From NCBI GenBank assembly GCA_913058265.1, contig CAJXPQ010000003.1:62001-126000 (forward strand): a DNA stretch of 64,000 nucleotides, given 5' to 3'. The notes under the pieces are model-generated. The model was given only the letters and a program-made list of their open reading frames with translations. It searched no databases and was not told the origin of the DNA. Below, one piece after another: positions 44,964 through 55,800 of this stretch (position 1 is the first letter of the stretch; the number at the start of each line of letters is the position of its first letter). The stretch comes from an uncultured Oligoflexia bacterium. GTDB lineage: Bacteria > Bdellovibrionota > Bacteriovoracia > Bacteriovoracales > Bacteriovoracaceae. The position numbers and the translations under genes were made by a program.

Positions 44964-45566
44964 TTATTTAACAGCGATTAATTCTACTTTGAAAAGTAAT
45001 GTTGAGTGTGGGGCAATCTGTGCTCCAGCACCTTGAGATCCGTAAGCAAGGATCGATGGAATTGCAAGTTCCCAAGTATCTCCTTCTTTCATTAATTGAA
45101 GAGCTTCGGTCCAACCAGCGATAACACCATTTACTGGAAAGCTAATTGATTCACCTCTGGCATATGAAGAGTCAAAGATAGTTCCATCAATAAGTTTTCC
45201 TTCGTAATTAACTTCGACTGTACTTTCTGCAGTCGGAGTAGCTCCTGATCCGCTTTCAAGAACTCTATATTGAAGACCAGTATCAGTAACTTTAACACCG
45301 TCTTTAGCTTTATTTTCTTCTAAGAACTTAAGTCCTACTTCAATTTGACCTTCAGCCGCTTGTTCCATTTGTTGGTTCATATGAGCTTGAAAAGCTTCCA
45401 TTGTGGCCTGAGTTTCTTCTGGAGTAAGCTTATTTTCATCACCATTTACTGCAGACATAACCGCAGATGTAAAAATATCAGTGTTAATTTCTAAACCTTG
45501 TTTCTTGAAGTCGCTACCAATTTGACGCCCAATAATATAACTAACTTTTTCAATTTGAGTTTCCAT
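44964..45566 (-). CDS. FKBP-type peptidyl-prolyl isomerase (FklB-like)
   Basis: The 200-residue protein has the N-terminal dimerisation/helical part of FklB/FkpA/Mip proteins (KVSYIIGRQIGSDFKKQGLEIN) and a C-terminal FKBP domain (about 105-200). The FKBP domain has VEVNYEGKLIDGTIFDSS, VIAGWTEALQLMKEGDTWELAIP, AYGSQGAG and STLLFKVELI. It speeds proline isomerisation in folding. With no signal peptide it is cytosolic, like FklB. Confidence 0.92.
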   Translation of the reverse strand: METQIEKVSYIIGRQIGSDFKKQGLEINTDIFTSAVMSAVNGDENKLTPEETQATMEAFQAHMNQQMEQAAEGQIEVGLKFLEENKAKDGVKVTDTGLQYRVLESGSGATPTAESTVEVNYEGKLIDGTIFDSSYARGESISFPVNGVIAGWTEALQLMKEGDTWELAIPSILAYGSQGAGAQIAPHSTLLFKVELIAVK

Positions 45567-45634
45567 CTTTATCCTTATCCTTTGCTAAGTGAAGTGAAAA
45601 CTTAGCATAAATGAATACTATCGAAAAGTAGTTT

Positions 45635-46222
45635 TTAGCCCTGAATACTAGTGAGAAATCGGTGATAACAATCTATAATGATATCCGCTTCTGGCTTTAG
45701 GACGTGGTTTGCGTCATTCAGGTAAAGACCTGCTTGGACGTTTGCATTTTTAGCGGTTTGAATATCATAGAGATAGTCACCGATATAAATGGCACTTTCT
45801 GGATTAATTTTATGAAGCTCACATAGATAATTAAGCGAGTCTGGAGCAGGTTTTGCTGCAAAGTTGTCACGAGTAATAATATGCTCGAAATCTAACTTAT
45901 GCATATCTAATGTCAATTTAGCGACTTCACATGAGTTCCTAGTAATAATTCCTGTTGGGATTTTAGCATCATTAATATACTTAAGAAGTTCATTCACCCC
46001 TGGCAGCAGAGTTGAGTTCTCGGCCCCAGTTTGTTCGTGCTCATGAATAATTTGGCAGGCCCGCTTATATTCGAGTTTGTCCTCTAAGGTCTCTATATAT
46101 TCCAAAATATTACAGTCTTCAGGAAAACCTAAATCCCTTTTCATATTAGAAAAATTCAAACCAGAGTCAACAAGAGTTCCATCTAAGTCAAAGTAGATCG
46201 CCTTAAATTTATTTCTCATCAT
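45635..46222 (-). CDS. HAD-family phosphatase (phosphoglycolate phosphatase-like)
   Basis: The 195-residue HAD enzyme has motif I YFDLDGTLVDS, motif II GIITRNS, the motif III lysine in FAAKPAPDS and motif IV YIGDYLYDIQTAKNA. The alpha-helical cap follows motif I (type C1). It most resembles phosphoglycolate phosphatase/Gph-like proteins; the substrate is uncertain. It overlaps the upstream DUF6435 gene by 14 bases, so the two are probably coupled. Confidence 0.9.
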   Translation of the reverse strand: MMRNKFKAIYFDLDGTLVDSGLNFSNMKRDLGFPEDCNILEYIETLEDKLEYKRACQIIHEHEQTGAENSTLLPGVNELLKYINDAKIPTGIITRNSCEVAKLTLDMHKLDFEHIITRDNFAAKPAPDSLNYLCELHKINPESAIYIGDYLYDIQTAKNANVQAGLYLNDANHVLKPEADIIIDCYHRFLTSIQG

Positions 46223-46382
46223 TTTTTAATTTGTTTATTTCAGCTAGCAGTAAATCTGCTTCTTTTGATAGCTTTGCGTAAAGTGCGATATCTCCACCTC
46301 TTTGGGCATGCATGCCTTGCTCCATAAGCTTTTCATATTTCTTTTGTAGCTTATCAACTTTACTTCCAAATAAATTAAACAT
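46209..46382 (-). CDS. Small DUF6435 family protein
   Basis: A 57-residue ORF begins MFNLFGSKVDKLQKKYEKLM with a good GAGGTGAAAG site. It is helical, charged and has the KQY-like core and MHAQRGGDIALYAKLSKEAD repeat-like pattern of DUF6435 (Lacal_2735-like) proteins. The function is unknown. Its end lies within the start of the HAD phosphatase gene, implying coupled translation. Confidence 0.72.
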   Translation of the reverse strand: MFNLFGSKVDKLQKKYEKLMEQGMHAQRGGDIALYAKLSKEADLLLAEINKLKNDEK

Positions 46383-46464
46383 CTTTCACCTCTTTTTTAT
46401 ATTTATCATACTCTATTTTTTGTAAGCTTGGTATAAGCGCCTGTGATAAAAGGATTTGTCTAGC

Positions 46465-48762
46465 TTAGAAAAATGCCAGCTGGGAACCTGTGAATATTGC
46501 ATCAAAGTGCTTACCTTGAGAGTTTAAAATATCATCTGCAAGTGGCTTAATTTGCTTTTCAATATAATGCTGATAATCATAACTTGTCGGATTTGACTGT
46601 ATCGGCTCTGGCCCTGATGGAGTAATAACATAGCTCACTTCTTTTAATCTATAGGGTCCTGTGTGATTCACCTTCAAGGCGGCCTTAACATGAATGGGGA
46701 TATTCTTTACATATTCTTCTGGTGCCTTTGATAGTCTTTTAGTGTAAACAAGAAGGTCGTCAAATTTTCCTTCTTCAAGATCAGCAATATACTTTTTAAT
46801 AAATTGCTCCATCTCTTCACCTTGAAAGTACATTTCATAGATGGTGCGTTGGAAGTTTTTGGCAAGTTCAGTCCAATCAGAGCGGACTGTTTCCATTCCT
46901 TTAAATTCGATTTCACCGTCAAGGTAGCCAGCATACCGTTTCTTGGCCGCAGTATTAGAGCCTCGTGACATACTGAAGAATATCTGGTCAAAAGTCTTCT
47001 CGAATTCACATTCTAGATATGAGGTTACTTGGAACTCATCAGCAAGAAGTCTCTTTATATAGATATCTATTTCGTTGGTGAGTTCTTGACAATAGTCTTT
47101 GTCTTTTACTTGAGACTCGTTGAGTTTTACAAAAATAGAGTCGGTGTCACCATATATAACTTCATGCCCACGATTTTCAAAGAACTGCATCGTCGCTTTC
47201 AAAATATAATGCCCAGTTGTGGTAATGGCAGTAGGGAGGTCAGAATGGTAGAATCTACATCTCGTTGATCCCATAACACCATAGAAGCTATTCATTAAAA
47301 TCTTAATCGCTTGAGAAAGATTTTTATTATTATTTTGTTTGGCAAACTCTCTTTGTTCTAAAAGCCGTTCGATAATACTTGGAAGTAAGTGCTCCGTGTG
47401 AGAAAACTCAAAACCTTCAGGAGTTTTGAGGGGATTGGTATCACTTTTGATATTTGAATAGGGGTCAATATTAAAACTTCGAATAATAGATGGATATAAG
47501 CTTTTAAAATCAAAGATCGCAACATTCTTATGGAGACCAGCTTTTGGCTCTATAACGAGTCCTCCCGCGGTAGTTTCATCTCGAATAATATCGACTCTAT
47601 TCGGTCCTATATAGCCTTTTCTGTGAAGCAAAGGGAGGAAGTGGTGGTCGAAGGCCGCAGTTGAAACGCCAATTCTATCCATGAGTAATCCCGATATCTG
47701 AACTCTTTTAATCATTAAATCAAAGATACCAAGTTTAAGGTATATATCCGTGACAAGAGTACAATCTAAGATATTATATTTTGCTAATGCTTCTTTATCT
47801 TCTTTGAACCTTCTCTCTATTTCATTTACCTTGCCCGCATCTGAAGCAATATCTTTACCTGTGCCTAGAACTTCACTGGCAACGGTATCAAGTTTAAAGT
47901 TTTTAAATTGGTAAAAAGCATTTCTTAGAACTGGAGGACCGTCCAGTACGATTCGTCCCGTAATATTGGCAAAGAATCCAGCACCACGTCTTTCGTCTAA
48001 TTTTATTTTTGAATTATTTCTACCAATCGTGAAGCCAAGCCCATATTTTACAAGTTTTCTCTCAAGAAACATCAAGTCAAAACCAATCACATGCCAACCA
48101 ATTAGTAAGTCAGGGTCATACTCATTAAAGGTATGAATAAAAGATTCTAGTAGTTTTTTTTCATTATCAAAGTAAGTGAGCTCATTTGAAACTTTTCTAT
48201 TTTCATTACTCATCATCAGGACAAGATTTTCTCTTTGGCCTTCCTTCTCATAAGAAAGCGCAATTGAATAAAGATCGCCATTAGATCCCGTCTCAATATC
48301 CAGAGAGATAAGACTAAGTGATACCGCATGTGATGATTTTCTAATCTGAGGATTTAAGTAAGTTGTAAGTCCATTTTTCTCTTCAGGTACACCTTGGATT
48401 TCAATATTACCATTAACAAATCGCTCCATGAGATATCTCTCTGTTGGAGGAACATCTACTTCATAAGTTCTAATACCTTTTGTTTCACAATACTCTCTAG
48501 CTAGTTGCAGATCTTTGTATTGGTTTAGATAAATTGTATCTACGCTTTTGTGAGCGAAGCTTTTAAGCCCACCTGGTTTTCTTTCAAATTTAATATGATC
48601 AGGGTTAAACTTTGAATCATTGTCGACAAAAAAAACAACCCGTTCATTTTGTATCTTAATTACAAAAGGATTATGATTATTTGTACAGTAGTAGGTCAGC
48701 TCCAGACCGTTATGAGTATCATAATAATGTGAGGTAAGGATAAAGCCTAGTTCAGTTTTCAT
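46465..48762 (-). CDS. polB: DNA polymerase II (family B)
   Basis: The 765-residue protein has intact exonuclease motifs (SLDIETGSNGD; LIGWHVIGFDLMFLER) and polymerase motifs (FDFKSLYPSII; ILMNSFYGVMGS; YGDTDSIFV), ending with KKRYAGYLDG. This is the E. coli Pol II (PolB) type, used in repair and replication restart, often in the SOS response. No LexA box was identified. The length is close to the 783-residue E. coli enzyme. The ATG overlaps the end of the ABC-F gene by 11 bases. Confidence 0.96.
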   Translation of the reverse strand: MKTELGFILTSHYYDTHNGLELTYYCTNNHNPFVIKIQNERVVFFVDNDSKFNPDHIKFERKPGGLKSFAHKSVDTIYLNQYKDLQLAREYCETKGIRTYEVDVPPTERYLMERFVNGNIEIQGVPEEKNGLTTYLNPQIRKSSHAVSLSLISLDIETGSNGDLYSIALSYEKEGQRENLVLMMSNENRKVSNELTYFDNEKKLLESFIHTFNEYDPDLLIGWHVIGFDLMFLERKLVKYGLGFTIGRNNSKIKLDERRGAGFFANITGRIVLDGPPVLRNAFYQFKNFKLDTVASEVLGTGKDIASDAGKVNEIERRFKEDKEALAKYNILDCTLVTDIYLKLGIFDLMIKRVQISGLLMDRIGVSTAAFDHHFLPLLHRKGYIGPNRVDIIRDETTAGGLVIEPKAGLHKNVAIFDFKSLYPSIIRSFNIDPYSNIKSDTNPLKTPEGFEFSHTEHLLPSIIERLLEQREFAKQNNNKNLSQAIKILMNSFYGVMGSTRCRFYHSDLPTAITTTGHYILKATMQFFENRGHEVIYGDTDSIFVKLNESQVKDKDYCQELTNEIDIYIKRLLADEFQVTSYLECEFEKTFDQIFFSMSRGSNTAAKKRYAGYLDGEIEFKGMETVRSDWTELAKNFQRTIYEMYFQGEEMEQFIKKYIADLEEGKFDDLLVYTKRLSKAPEEYVKNIPIHVKAALKVNHTGPYRLKEVSYVITPSGPEPIQSNPTSYDYQHYIEKQIKPLADDILNSQGKHFDAIFTGSQLAFF

Positions 48763-50593
48763 GTATATCGCTCAATTGTTTATCAAATTTTTCACTTAAC
48801 TCTAGAAATTCCATCTCAAACACCTCTAGTTCTTCAAAGGCGCTGTTGATCTGAGTTTCGAGTTTACCAATTTTCATTGATGCATCCATGATTTTATCAT
48901 TGTCTGCAGCTTCAGTCGCTTCTGCTATGATTTTTGTTTGTTCATCCATTTCTTTTTCATAGTCTGAAATAAGTTTTTCGTGTACATCGATTTTTTTCTG
49001 GATCGGATTACAAGTTCTCGCTCTCTCTTTTATTATCTCGGCCCTGCGTGCATGTATTTCTTTCTTAGAAAGAGTTGGCTTTTCCTCTTTACTTTCTTTG
49101 TTGAGATTTTCTTCTTCCCAGCCAATTTTTTCAAGAAACTCTGTATAGTTACCTAAGAAGACCTCTGCGATTCCCTTATGAAATATAATGAGCTTCGTAC
49201 AAAGATTTTTTAATAATGATTCATTATGGGTCACAAGTGTAATTGCCCCTGGGTAGTTGATCAGTTCATCTGCAAGAATCTCAATGGATTCCATATCAAG
49301 ATGGTTGGTAGGCTCATCAAGCATTAAGATATTTGTTTCGTTTGCAATGATTTTTCCAAGTAAAACTCTATTTTTCTCACCACCAGATAAGACTGATATT
49401 TTCTTTTTTGCAAGGTCACTTGAGAACATCAGGCTTCCTGCGATATTTCTGATTGCAGTTGAGGATAGCGCGTCGTTTGCAGACTGTATTTCATTAATGA
49501 CTGTATTTGATCCATGCAGACGGTCAATATTTGTTTGTCCAAAATGGCCTGTTTGTATGGAAGGGTGAGTTTTTATCGTGCCAGATAAGGTGTCTAATTC
49601 TCCGTTCATAACATTCAGAAGGGTAGACTTACCTTTTCCATTTTTTCCAATGATACCGATTCGATCTTTTTTTCCCACGCTCAAAGTGAGATCTTTGAAG
49701 AGAATTTCATCCTCTTTAAATCCAAAGCTTATATTATTAAGTTCCAAAATAGTTTTTCCAGGGCATTCTTTATAATTAAATTGCAGGCCCATACTGGCTT
49801 CATCTTTTAGGTCATCCATGGATTCAAGTTTATTTAATTGCTTAAGCTTACTTTGGGCCTGAGCAGCCTTTGAAGCTTTTGCACTAAAGCGATCAACAAA
49901 GGCTTCAAGGTGTGCCTTCTTCTTATCAACATTAACCTTTGTTTTAAGATAGATTTCATCTTCTAATTCTAGTTGTTCGTAGAACTTATTGGTTGAGCCT
50001 TTTATTTTCTTAAGTGTTGATCTCGTAATACCCATTGTGTGGGTTGTGACACTATCCATGAAGGCCCTATCATGGGTAATCAATATAACTTCCCCAGTAA
50101 ATGATCTTAGGAATGATCTTAACCACCTTAATGAAAGTATATCCAAGTAATTTGTTGGTTCATCAAGTAATAAGAGATTAGGTTCAATGAGAAGACATTT
50201 ACATAAATTAATACGAATTTGATATCCGCCAGAGAAACTATTAGGGTTCTTTTGCAAGTCTTCATCGGTAAAGCCCAGACCAAAGAGGATTTTATTTGCA
50301 AGATGAAAATCAAACTGCTGTTCTTCGGGAAGGACCTGAACACATTCCTCTAAGACCGTTGGTTTAGTAAATTGGATATGCTGCTCCAATGATCCAATTT
50401 TATAGCCTTTAGGGATAGAGATGTTTCCGCCATCAGCTAACTGTTTTCCAAGTATCATGGAGAAAATGGTCGATTTTCCAGAACCATTCCTTCCCACGAG
50501 ACCACACCGTTCACCTTTTTGAAGATTAAAAGATATATTTTCAAAAAGAATTTGATCGGAAAATGATTTCGATAAATTTGAAATTTGAATCAT
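48752..50593 (-). CDS. ABC-F family ATPase (YheS/Uup-like)
   Basis: The 613-residue protein has two ABC domains with no membrane part. The Walker A motifs are GRNGSGKST and GKNGKGKST, the signatures are FSGGYQIR and LSGGEKNR, and the Walker B motifs are LLLLDEPTNYLD and ILMLDEPTNHLD. A charged linker sits between them and a coiled-coil C-terminus (about 510-610) follows. ABC-F proteins act on ribosomes, in translation factor or resistance roles. It is placed between the 399-residue gene and polB in one tight unit. Confidence 0.93.
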   Translation of the reverse strand: MIQISNLSKSFSDQILFENISFNLQKGERCGLVGRNGSGKSTIFSMILGKQLADGGNISIPKGYKIGSLEQHIQFTKPTVLEECVQVLPEEQQFDFHLANKILFGLGFTDEDLQKNPNSFSGGYQIRINLCKCLLIEPNLLLLDEPTNYLDILSLRWLRSFLRSFTGEVILITHDRAFMDSVTTHTMGITRSTLKKIKGSTNKFYEQLELEDEIYLKTKVNVDKKKAHLEAFVDRFSAKASKAAQAQSKLKQLNKLESMDDLKDEASMGLQFNYKECPGKTILELNNISFGFKEDEILFKDLTLSVGKKDRIGIIGKNGKGKSTLLNVMNGELDTLSGTIKTHPSIQTGHFGQTNIDRLHGSNTVINEIQSANDALSSTAIRNIAGSLMFSSDLAKKKISVLSGGEKNRVLLGKIIANETNILMLDEPTNHLDMESIEILADELINYPGAITLVTHNESLLKNLCTKLIIFHKGIAEVFLGNYTEFLEKIGWEEENLNKESKEEKPTLSKKEIHARRAEIIKERARTCNPIQKKIDVHEKLISDYEKEMDEQTKIIAEATEAADNDKIMDASMKIGKLETQINSAFEELEVFEMEFLELSEKFDKQLSDIHEN

Positions 50594-50608
50594 AACTTAG
50601 CCTTAACC

Positions 50609-51808
50609 TTAAAATTGGATCCCTGTCTCCGAGCATTTGTAATTATTGAGACCTTGGATATAATGAGCCTCGAACTCTTCAAGAGAGCGGTCAGCAATCT
50701 TTTTAAATTTAGATTTCTTTATCTCGGCCAAAATATCAAAAGGAAGATTTCTTTCAACGTCATCAATAATTGGTAAGGACTTTATCATGGCACCATAACC
50801 TCTAGCATATCCGAAAGCTTGATCTTGTCTTTTGTATCCTTCGAAAAGTGCCGCAATAATTTCAGCTTTTTCCACTGGATTTAGTTTCTGGCTACTCCCT
50901 AAAGTCGTCCCCCAGTTATCCATAAAGGGCCCCACCGGAATCAAAAACTCATGAGATTGTCTAATACACTTTGGTTGCCTCATGGACATATGTCTATGAT
51001 TCTCTTTTGATGAGAACTCTTTGTTTACTTTTCCTGTATAAACTAAAATAGAGTCATATTCTTCATTTTGAATATGTCCTAGTTTAAAGATACTTTTACA
51101 GAAAGGGTCTTCGAGCATATCCCATTGAATAATAACACGATCAAGGTCTCCGAAGTTATGTGCAATAAGTGGAGCGGCACGTAGAAAATTGATATGATCT
51201 TTATCTTCTCTTAGTTGGAGCATTAGCTGCTCTTCTTTTCTTGCTTCATTAGTTATAACCTGTGCAACTTCAGCTGCTAGATCATCCATTTTATTCTTTT
51301 TAAGAGCACAGTAAGCTCCAATCGCGACAGAAAACCAGGTTCCCTCATGGGTACTCATAACACCATCATCTTTTGAATTATAGGATTTCCTATTAGTGAC
51401 TTGTGTATAATCCCATGACCAAGAATCTATCGTAATTCTTGCCATCTTCTCGATATGCTTCTTAATATCTTTATGTTTCCAGAGACCTTCGCGTATTTGA
51501 TTATCCACATCGGTGGGGACAAAGGTACCAGCAGTCGACCAGTGGGCGGCCATGCAAATATGAAAATATTCAGTAAGGTCAATATGGGCAAGACTTTTGA
51601 GGTTTTTTTTATAAAATCGAAGCTTTTCTAGGTACCCTCTTTTGGCGCCATCAGTTTCTAACTCGCCACTAAAGAGGAAAGGAGCGGTATTTTCTACGTG
51701 TTGTAGCAGTATATTTGGAGCAATACCTATGAGTTCAAACCCAGATTTCAATTTCTTCTTTTTTGCCATATATTCATATAGCAAAAAGACTCTATATTTA
51801 ACAGTCAT
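50609..51808 (-). CDS. Hypothetical cytosolic protein of about 386-399 residues
   Basis: A 399-residue protein with no signal, membrane segment or motif I can name. Recurrent features are a Trp- and Tyr-rich middle (SWSWDYTQVTNRKSY), an EARKEEQLMLQL helix and a CIRQSHEFLIPVGPFMDN stretch. Its real start may be the Met at about 51769 (MAKKKKLKSG). It ends 15 bases before the ABC-F gene, so it heads a three-gene unit with ABC-F and polB. Confidence 0.55.
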   Translation of the reverse strand: MTVKYRVFLLYEYMAKKKKLKSGFELIGIAPNILLQHVENTAPFLFSGELETDGAKRGYLEKLRFYKKNLKSLAHIDLTEYFHICMAAHWSTAGTFVPTDVDNQIREGLWKHKDIKKHIEKMARITIDSWSWDYTQVTNRKSYNSKDDGVMSTHEGTWFSVAIGAYCALKKNKMDDLAAEVAQVITNEARKEEQLMLQLREDKDHINFLRAAPLIAHNFGDLDRVIIQWDMLEDPFCKSIFKLGHIQNEEYDSILVYTGKVNKEFSSKENHRHMSMRQPKCIRQSHEFLIPVGPFMDNWGTTLGSSQKLNPVEKAEIIAALFEGYKRQDQAFGYARGYGAMIKSLPIIDDVERNLPFDILAEIKKSKFKKIADRSLEEFEAHYIQGLNNYKCSETGIQF

Positions 51809-51910
51809 TTAACGCGGTGTTGTTACAAAAATAGCTATTGTGGCTTAAGTCTGTTGATTTTTTAAGCACAATATAGTCCAATGTAATCTATCACTTTAGA
51901 AGGAAGATTT

Positions 51911-52120
51911 ATGGATCAATCAATTGTTGGAAAATGGGTAGAAGTAGAGTTAGTAAACGGTAATAAGTGGGTTGGTCGCCTTGAAGAGTGGGATGAAGAG
52001 GCAGTATTTATTAGTAATGGTAATGAATTCGGTCATCCTAATCATAAGGGTGCAGAGTGCACAAACGATGAAGTTGCTAAAATTGTTGAAACCAACTTGA
52101 GAGACTTCTCAGTCGCTTAA
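51911..52120 (+). CDS. Small hypothetical protein
   Basis: A 69-residue acidic protein (WVEVELVNGNKWVGRLEEWDEEAVFI) that looks like a small beta-barrel, SH3- or Sm-like fold. A good SD (GAAGGAAG) precedes it. It is directly followed, after a two-base gap, by the Nudix gene with a TTG start, so they are likely co-translated. The function is unknown. Confidence 0.6.
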   Translation: MDQSIVGKWVEVELVNGNKWVGRLEEWDEEAVFISNGNEFGHPNHKGAECTNDEVAKIVETNLRDFSVA

Positions 52121-52122
52121 TA

Positions 52123-52644
52123 TTGAGAGAACTACACCTTTCCATTCACCCAAATATAGATATCGAATCAGGCTCTAAGTTTATTAGACATGCCACCCGT
52201 GGGATTACCCTTAGGGGGGAAGATATTCTTCTGCTTTATACTGAGCGCTATCATGACTATAGTCTGCCAGGTGGTGGAATTGACGATGGTGAGGATCATA
52301 TAAAAGCACTCAAGCGTGAACTTAGAGAAGAAACCGGTGCAAAAAATATTACTAATATCAAGGCCTTCGGAGTCTATGAAGAGTATAGACCTTGGTATAT
52401 GCCTGACTTTGATATTATGCATATGCTCTCTTACTGTTACACCTGTAATATTGATAAAGAGCTTGGGGACACTCAGCTGGAGCATTATGAAGTCGCAAAT
52501 GGTATGAAGCCGGTTTGGATAAATATCCACACGGCCATAGCTCATAACGAGAAAACCATAAGCGAAAGTTCAAAAAAGGGAATGTCCATTAACCGAGAAA
52601 CATTTCTTTTAAAGCTTATTGTTAAAGAATTAATTACACCCTAA
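52123..52644 (+). CDS. Nudix hydrolase
   Basis: The 173-residue protein has a full Nudix box, GGGIDDGEDHIKALKREL then REETGA, at about residues 51-73. Nudix enzymes hydrolyse nucleoside diphosphates linked to other groups. The start is TTG at 52123, only two bases past the previous stop, with no in-frame ATG before the domain. The substrate is unknown; the linked small upstream gene may be its partner. Confidence 0.9.
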   Translation: MRELHLSIHPNIDIESGSKFIRHATRGITLRGEDILLLYTERYHDYSLPGGGIDDGEDHIKALKRELREETGAKNITNIKAFGVYEEYRPWYMPDFDIMHMLSYCYTCNIDKELGDTQLEHYEVANGMKPVWINIHTAIAHNEKTISESSKKGMSINRETFLLKLIVKELITP

Positions 52645-52825
52645 TCCACTTATATACTTAGAATTAGAAAAAAAATCGATCAAATTTTAGACACTTTCCT
52701 TTGTAATTAGTTCACTTGAATGTAGTGAAATGAAAATACCTTATACAATCTTTCAACATCTATAAGTTTTAATGACTTCTGGCCTAACTTTATTACGCAA
52801 AGAGATCGCGCGTTAAGGAAACCTA

Positions 52826-55800
52826 ATGAGAATTAGTTTATTTATCTTTACTCTAGCATTGATGTCGAACTTATCTATTGCAAGTTCTCATCTACCCTTT
52901 GGTACTGAATTTAAAAATAAGCTAGATAGTACTTTCTTTACTGAAAGTAAGCTTGATCTTGGAAAGGTAGATAGTTTTAAATCTTTAGTTGAAAAAAGAA
53001 TGGAAGAGCTTGTCGATATTATTGTAGATTATGAAAAAAAGAAGAAGGGTAAGAATAAGAAAAAAGCCATGAAGAAGGCTCTTAAGAATGATACCGTTGT
53101 TGCTCTAAATAATTTACTCCCCATACTCGAAGAGTTACAAACCGAAACATCTTTATATAATCAATACCAAATTGCTGAGAAAGTCCTTGATCTTGATAAC
53201 GCAATCAAAAGTGAAATTACTCCCATTGGATCAAATGAGCACCTAGTAAAAGAAATTGTGCAATTTGCCCGTCTGTATGAAATCTATAATAAGCCTTCAG
53301 TAGAGTATGGTGAAGCTAGCAATCTTGTGAACCCAATAACAGGCGAAATTTATTCCGCAACAGATCTAGTAAATTTAAAACAAGCTAAGGTCGATATATC
53401 AAAGTTGAACCCACCTAAAAAAAATGGAGTGATTGAAGAAATTGAAGATATCGCTTCAGTTGATGTTAAGAAAAAATTCTTAACCGGTGATAATGATATG
53501 CATCGAGGACTATCAATTACTTGGCCTGCAGAAAATGTAGGAACATTAAAGAAAATCAGGAAAACTCAAAGTCGACCAAAAGTTATATTCGAGTCAATCG
53601 ATACCGAGGGAAATAAAAAAGAGTGGAAACTAAAAATGCTAATGGAGATTCACTCCGAGCCTACTGCTGCATCACTTGCTTCAGCTCTCGGTTTATATTC
53701 AGATGTTTCAAATTATGTTAAGTCATTTAAAATATATCTTGATGATCAATCTTATGATGAATTTGTTGTAGATTTTTCAGACTACTTTGAACTAGATGAC
53801 CTCCACCACCTGATTGAAACTAAAGGCTCTGATGATAAGGGTGCTTATATTGTTTTCAAAGAAGGTATGCTTGAAGCAAGATTTGATGATAGTGAGCTTA
53901 ATCGTGTTGGGCCTTACTACCCAACAAGTAAGAAAGGTAAAAGAGAAACAAGAGCATGGCAGATTTTCAATATTTGGGTCAATAATACTGATTTAAAACC
54001 TGGTGAAAATAATAAGCTAACTTCAAGATATATCGATGGTGAACTGAGACTGTTTGGACTTCAACATGATATGGGTTATGGGTTTGGAAACTGGCAAAGA
54101 GAGAAACCTACAAACTTTAAATGGAAGGCTATTCATAAAAAAACTAAAAAAGGGTTAATTTTTAACTTTAGATCTGGAGTTATCCATGAGGGCTGGGATC
54201 ATGTAACTATGGCAGATGGTAAGTGGTTTACAAGAAAGATAGCTCAACTTTCAAGAGAGCAGATTACAGCAGCAGTTGAGCTTGGCAATTGGCCTAATAA
54301 ATCACCTTATAATTATGAGCAACTCTTAATAGAGAAATTGATTTCTAGACGAAATGATATGGTCAAAGGATTTGGTTTACTAGGAGAAGTTCTTCCAAAT
54401 GGAAAGAAAATAGAACTCATTGAGTTTAATCGTGACATTGATAAAGATGCAATACCCACAAATATCTTTTTAGAAGATGAGACGGTTGATTTTAGAGAAG
54501 AGACAAAATTATTATTTAAGACAGGACCTCTTGAAGCTTTGAATGATGCTGTTGTGTCAGGTGCTAAGGCGTTAATTACTGGGATAAACAATGTAAGCCT
54601 TGAGCCTGTATGGTATGGCTTTGACGCATATGGAGTGATCGCAGAGGTTTTAACACATGTTGACCGACAAGTTGTCTCAAATCCGAGCCCTACTAGTGAA
54701 TACGATCAGTTTATTGTTAGAGATGATTTTCAGTTAGGAGTTAAGGTTGGTAAGCAATTTGGTACTGGTGTAGAACTTGGTACAGAAATAGCATACGTAA
54801 AAGAATACTCCGTTATTTATCCTGTTGAGAATGCTGAAGAGGCGAATAAGAGGTCGAACTTCATTGTTGACTTTAAAATGCCTTATAGAATTCTTAAACA
54901 AGGTCTGCCAAAGGATCATATATTTATTTCTCAGGACTATATCCAAGGTGGGGAAGTACTTGAACTTGGAGTGCCCGGTGCTCTCGTTGGGCCAGGTGTA
55001 GAAGCTGAAATTTCTAAGACTGTTTTAAATAGAACGATTATTGGACACAAAGCGGATGGAAGCATTACTGTTTATGAAGATGCTTCAACTTCAAAGGCTT
55101 TAGAAACCGAGGCGTTTATTGATTTTAGTTTGTTTAAACTTAGACAATTTGAGAGTAGCTCTGCAAGAGGAAATATCGAACGTTTTGTGACGAAGCTTGA
55201 TGGTAACTCCTCTGATGAAGGCACTTTAAGAGCGATTGATGCGGCAGTTTTTAATCATGACTTCACACAGCTTAAAAAATATTCAGCGGAACAAAAAATT
55301 AAATCAGACTTTATAACAAAATCTTCCGGTATCAACATATTAGGTTTTAAAAATTGGCAATCTGATTTACGTATCGATGACCTTGAAATATTTAACTTTG
55401 ATAGTGAAGGACATCTTATTCGAATGGATTATCAGTTAGATGCTTCACTGATCAAGTCTAGTTCTTGGAGTTTTTTACAGAACGGAGAAAATACATACAA
55501 AAAAGTGAGACTTAATTCTTCATATAACGAGATGTCAGGAGAGATTATTGACCCTTACTTAGAGATAAATATTGGAACAGAAGACTTAAATACAGTTTCA
55601 GACGAGATCTCAGATTCCTACATACCTTTCTTCAATGGTGTGGCAGGATCATCTAAATTCTTTGTATTTAGCCCTGATATACATGCTTATAATCATGAAT
55701 ATGGTCATGTCGAGTTTCTTCTCACTTTAAAATATCATAAAGAAGCGATTGAGAAGATTTTAACTATGACTGAGAGTGATTTTAGGTATGCTCTCGCAGA

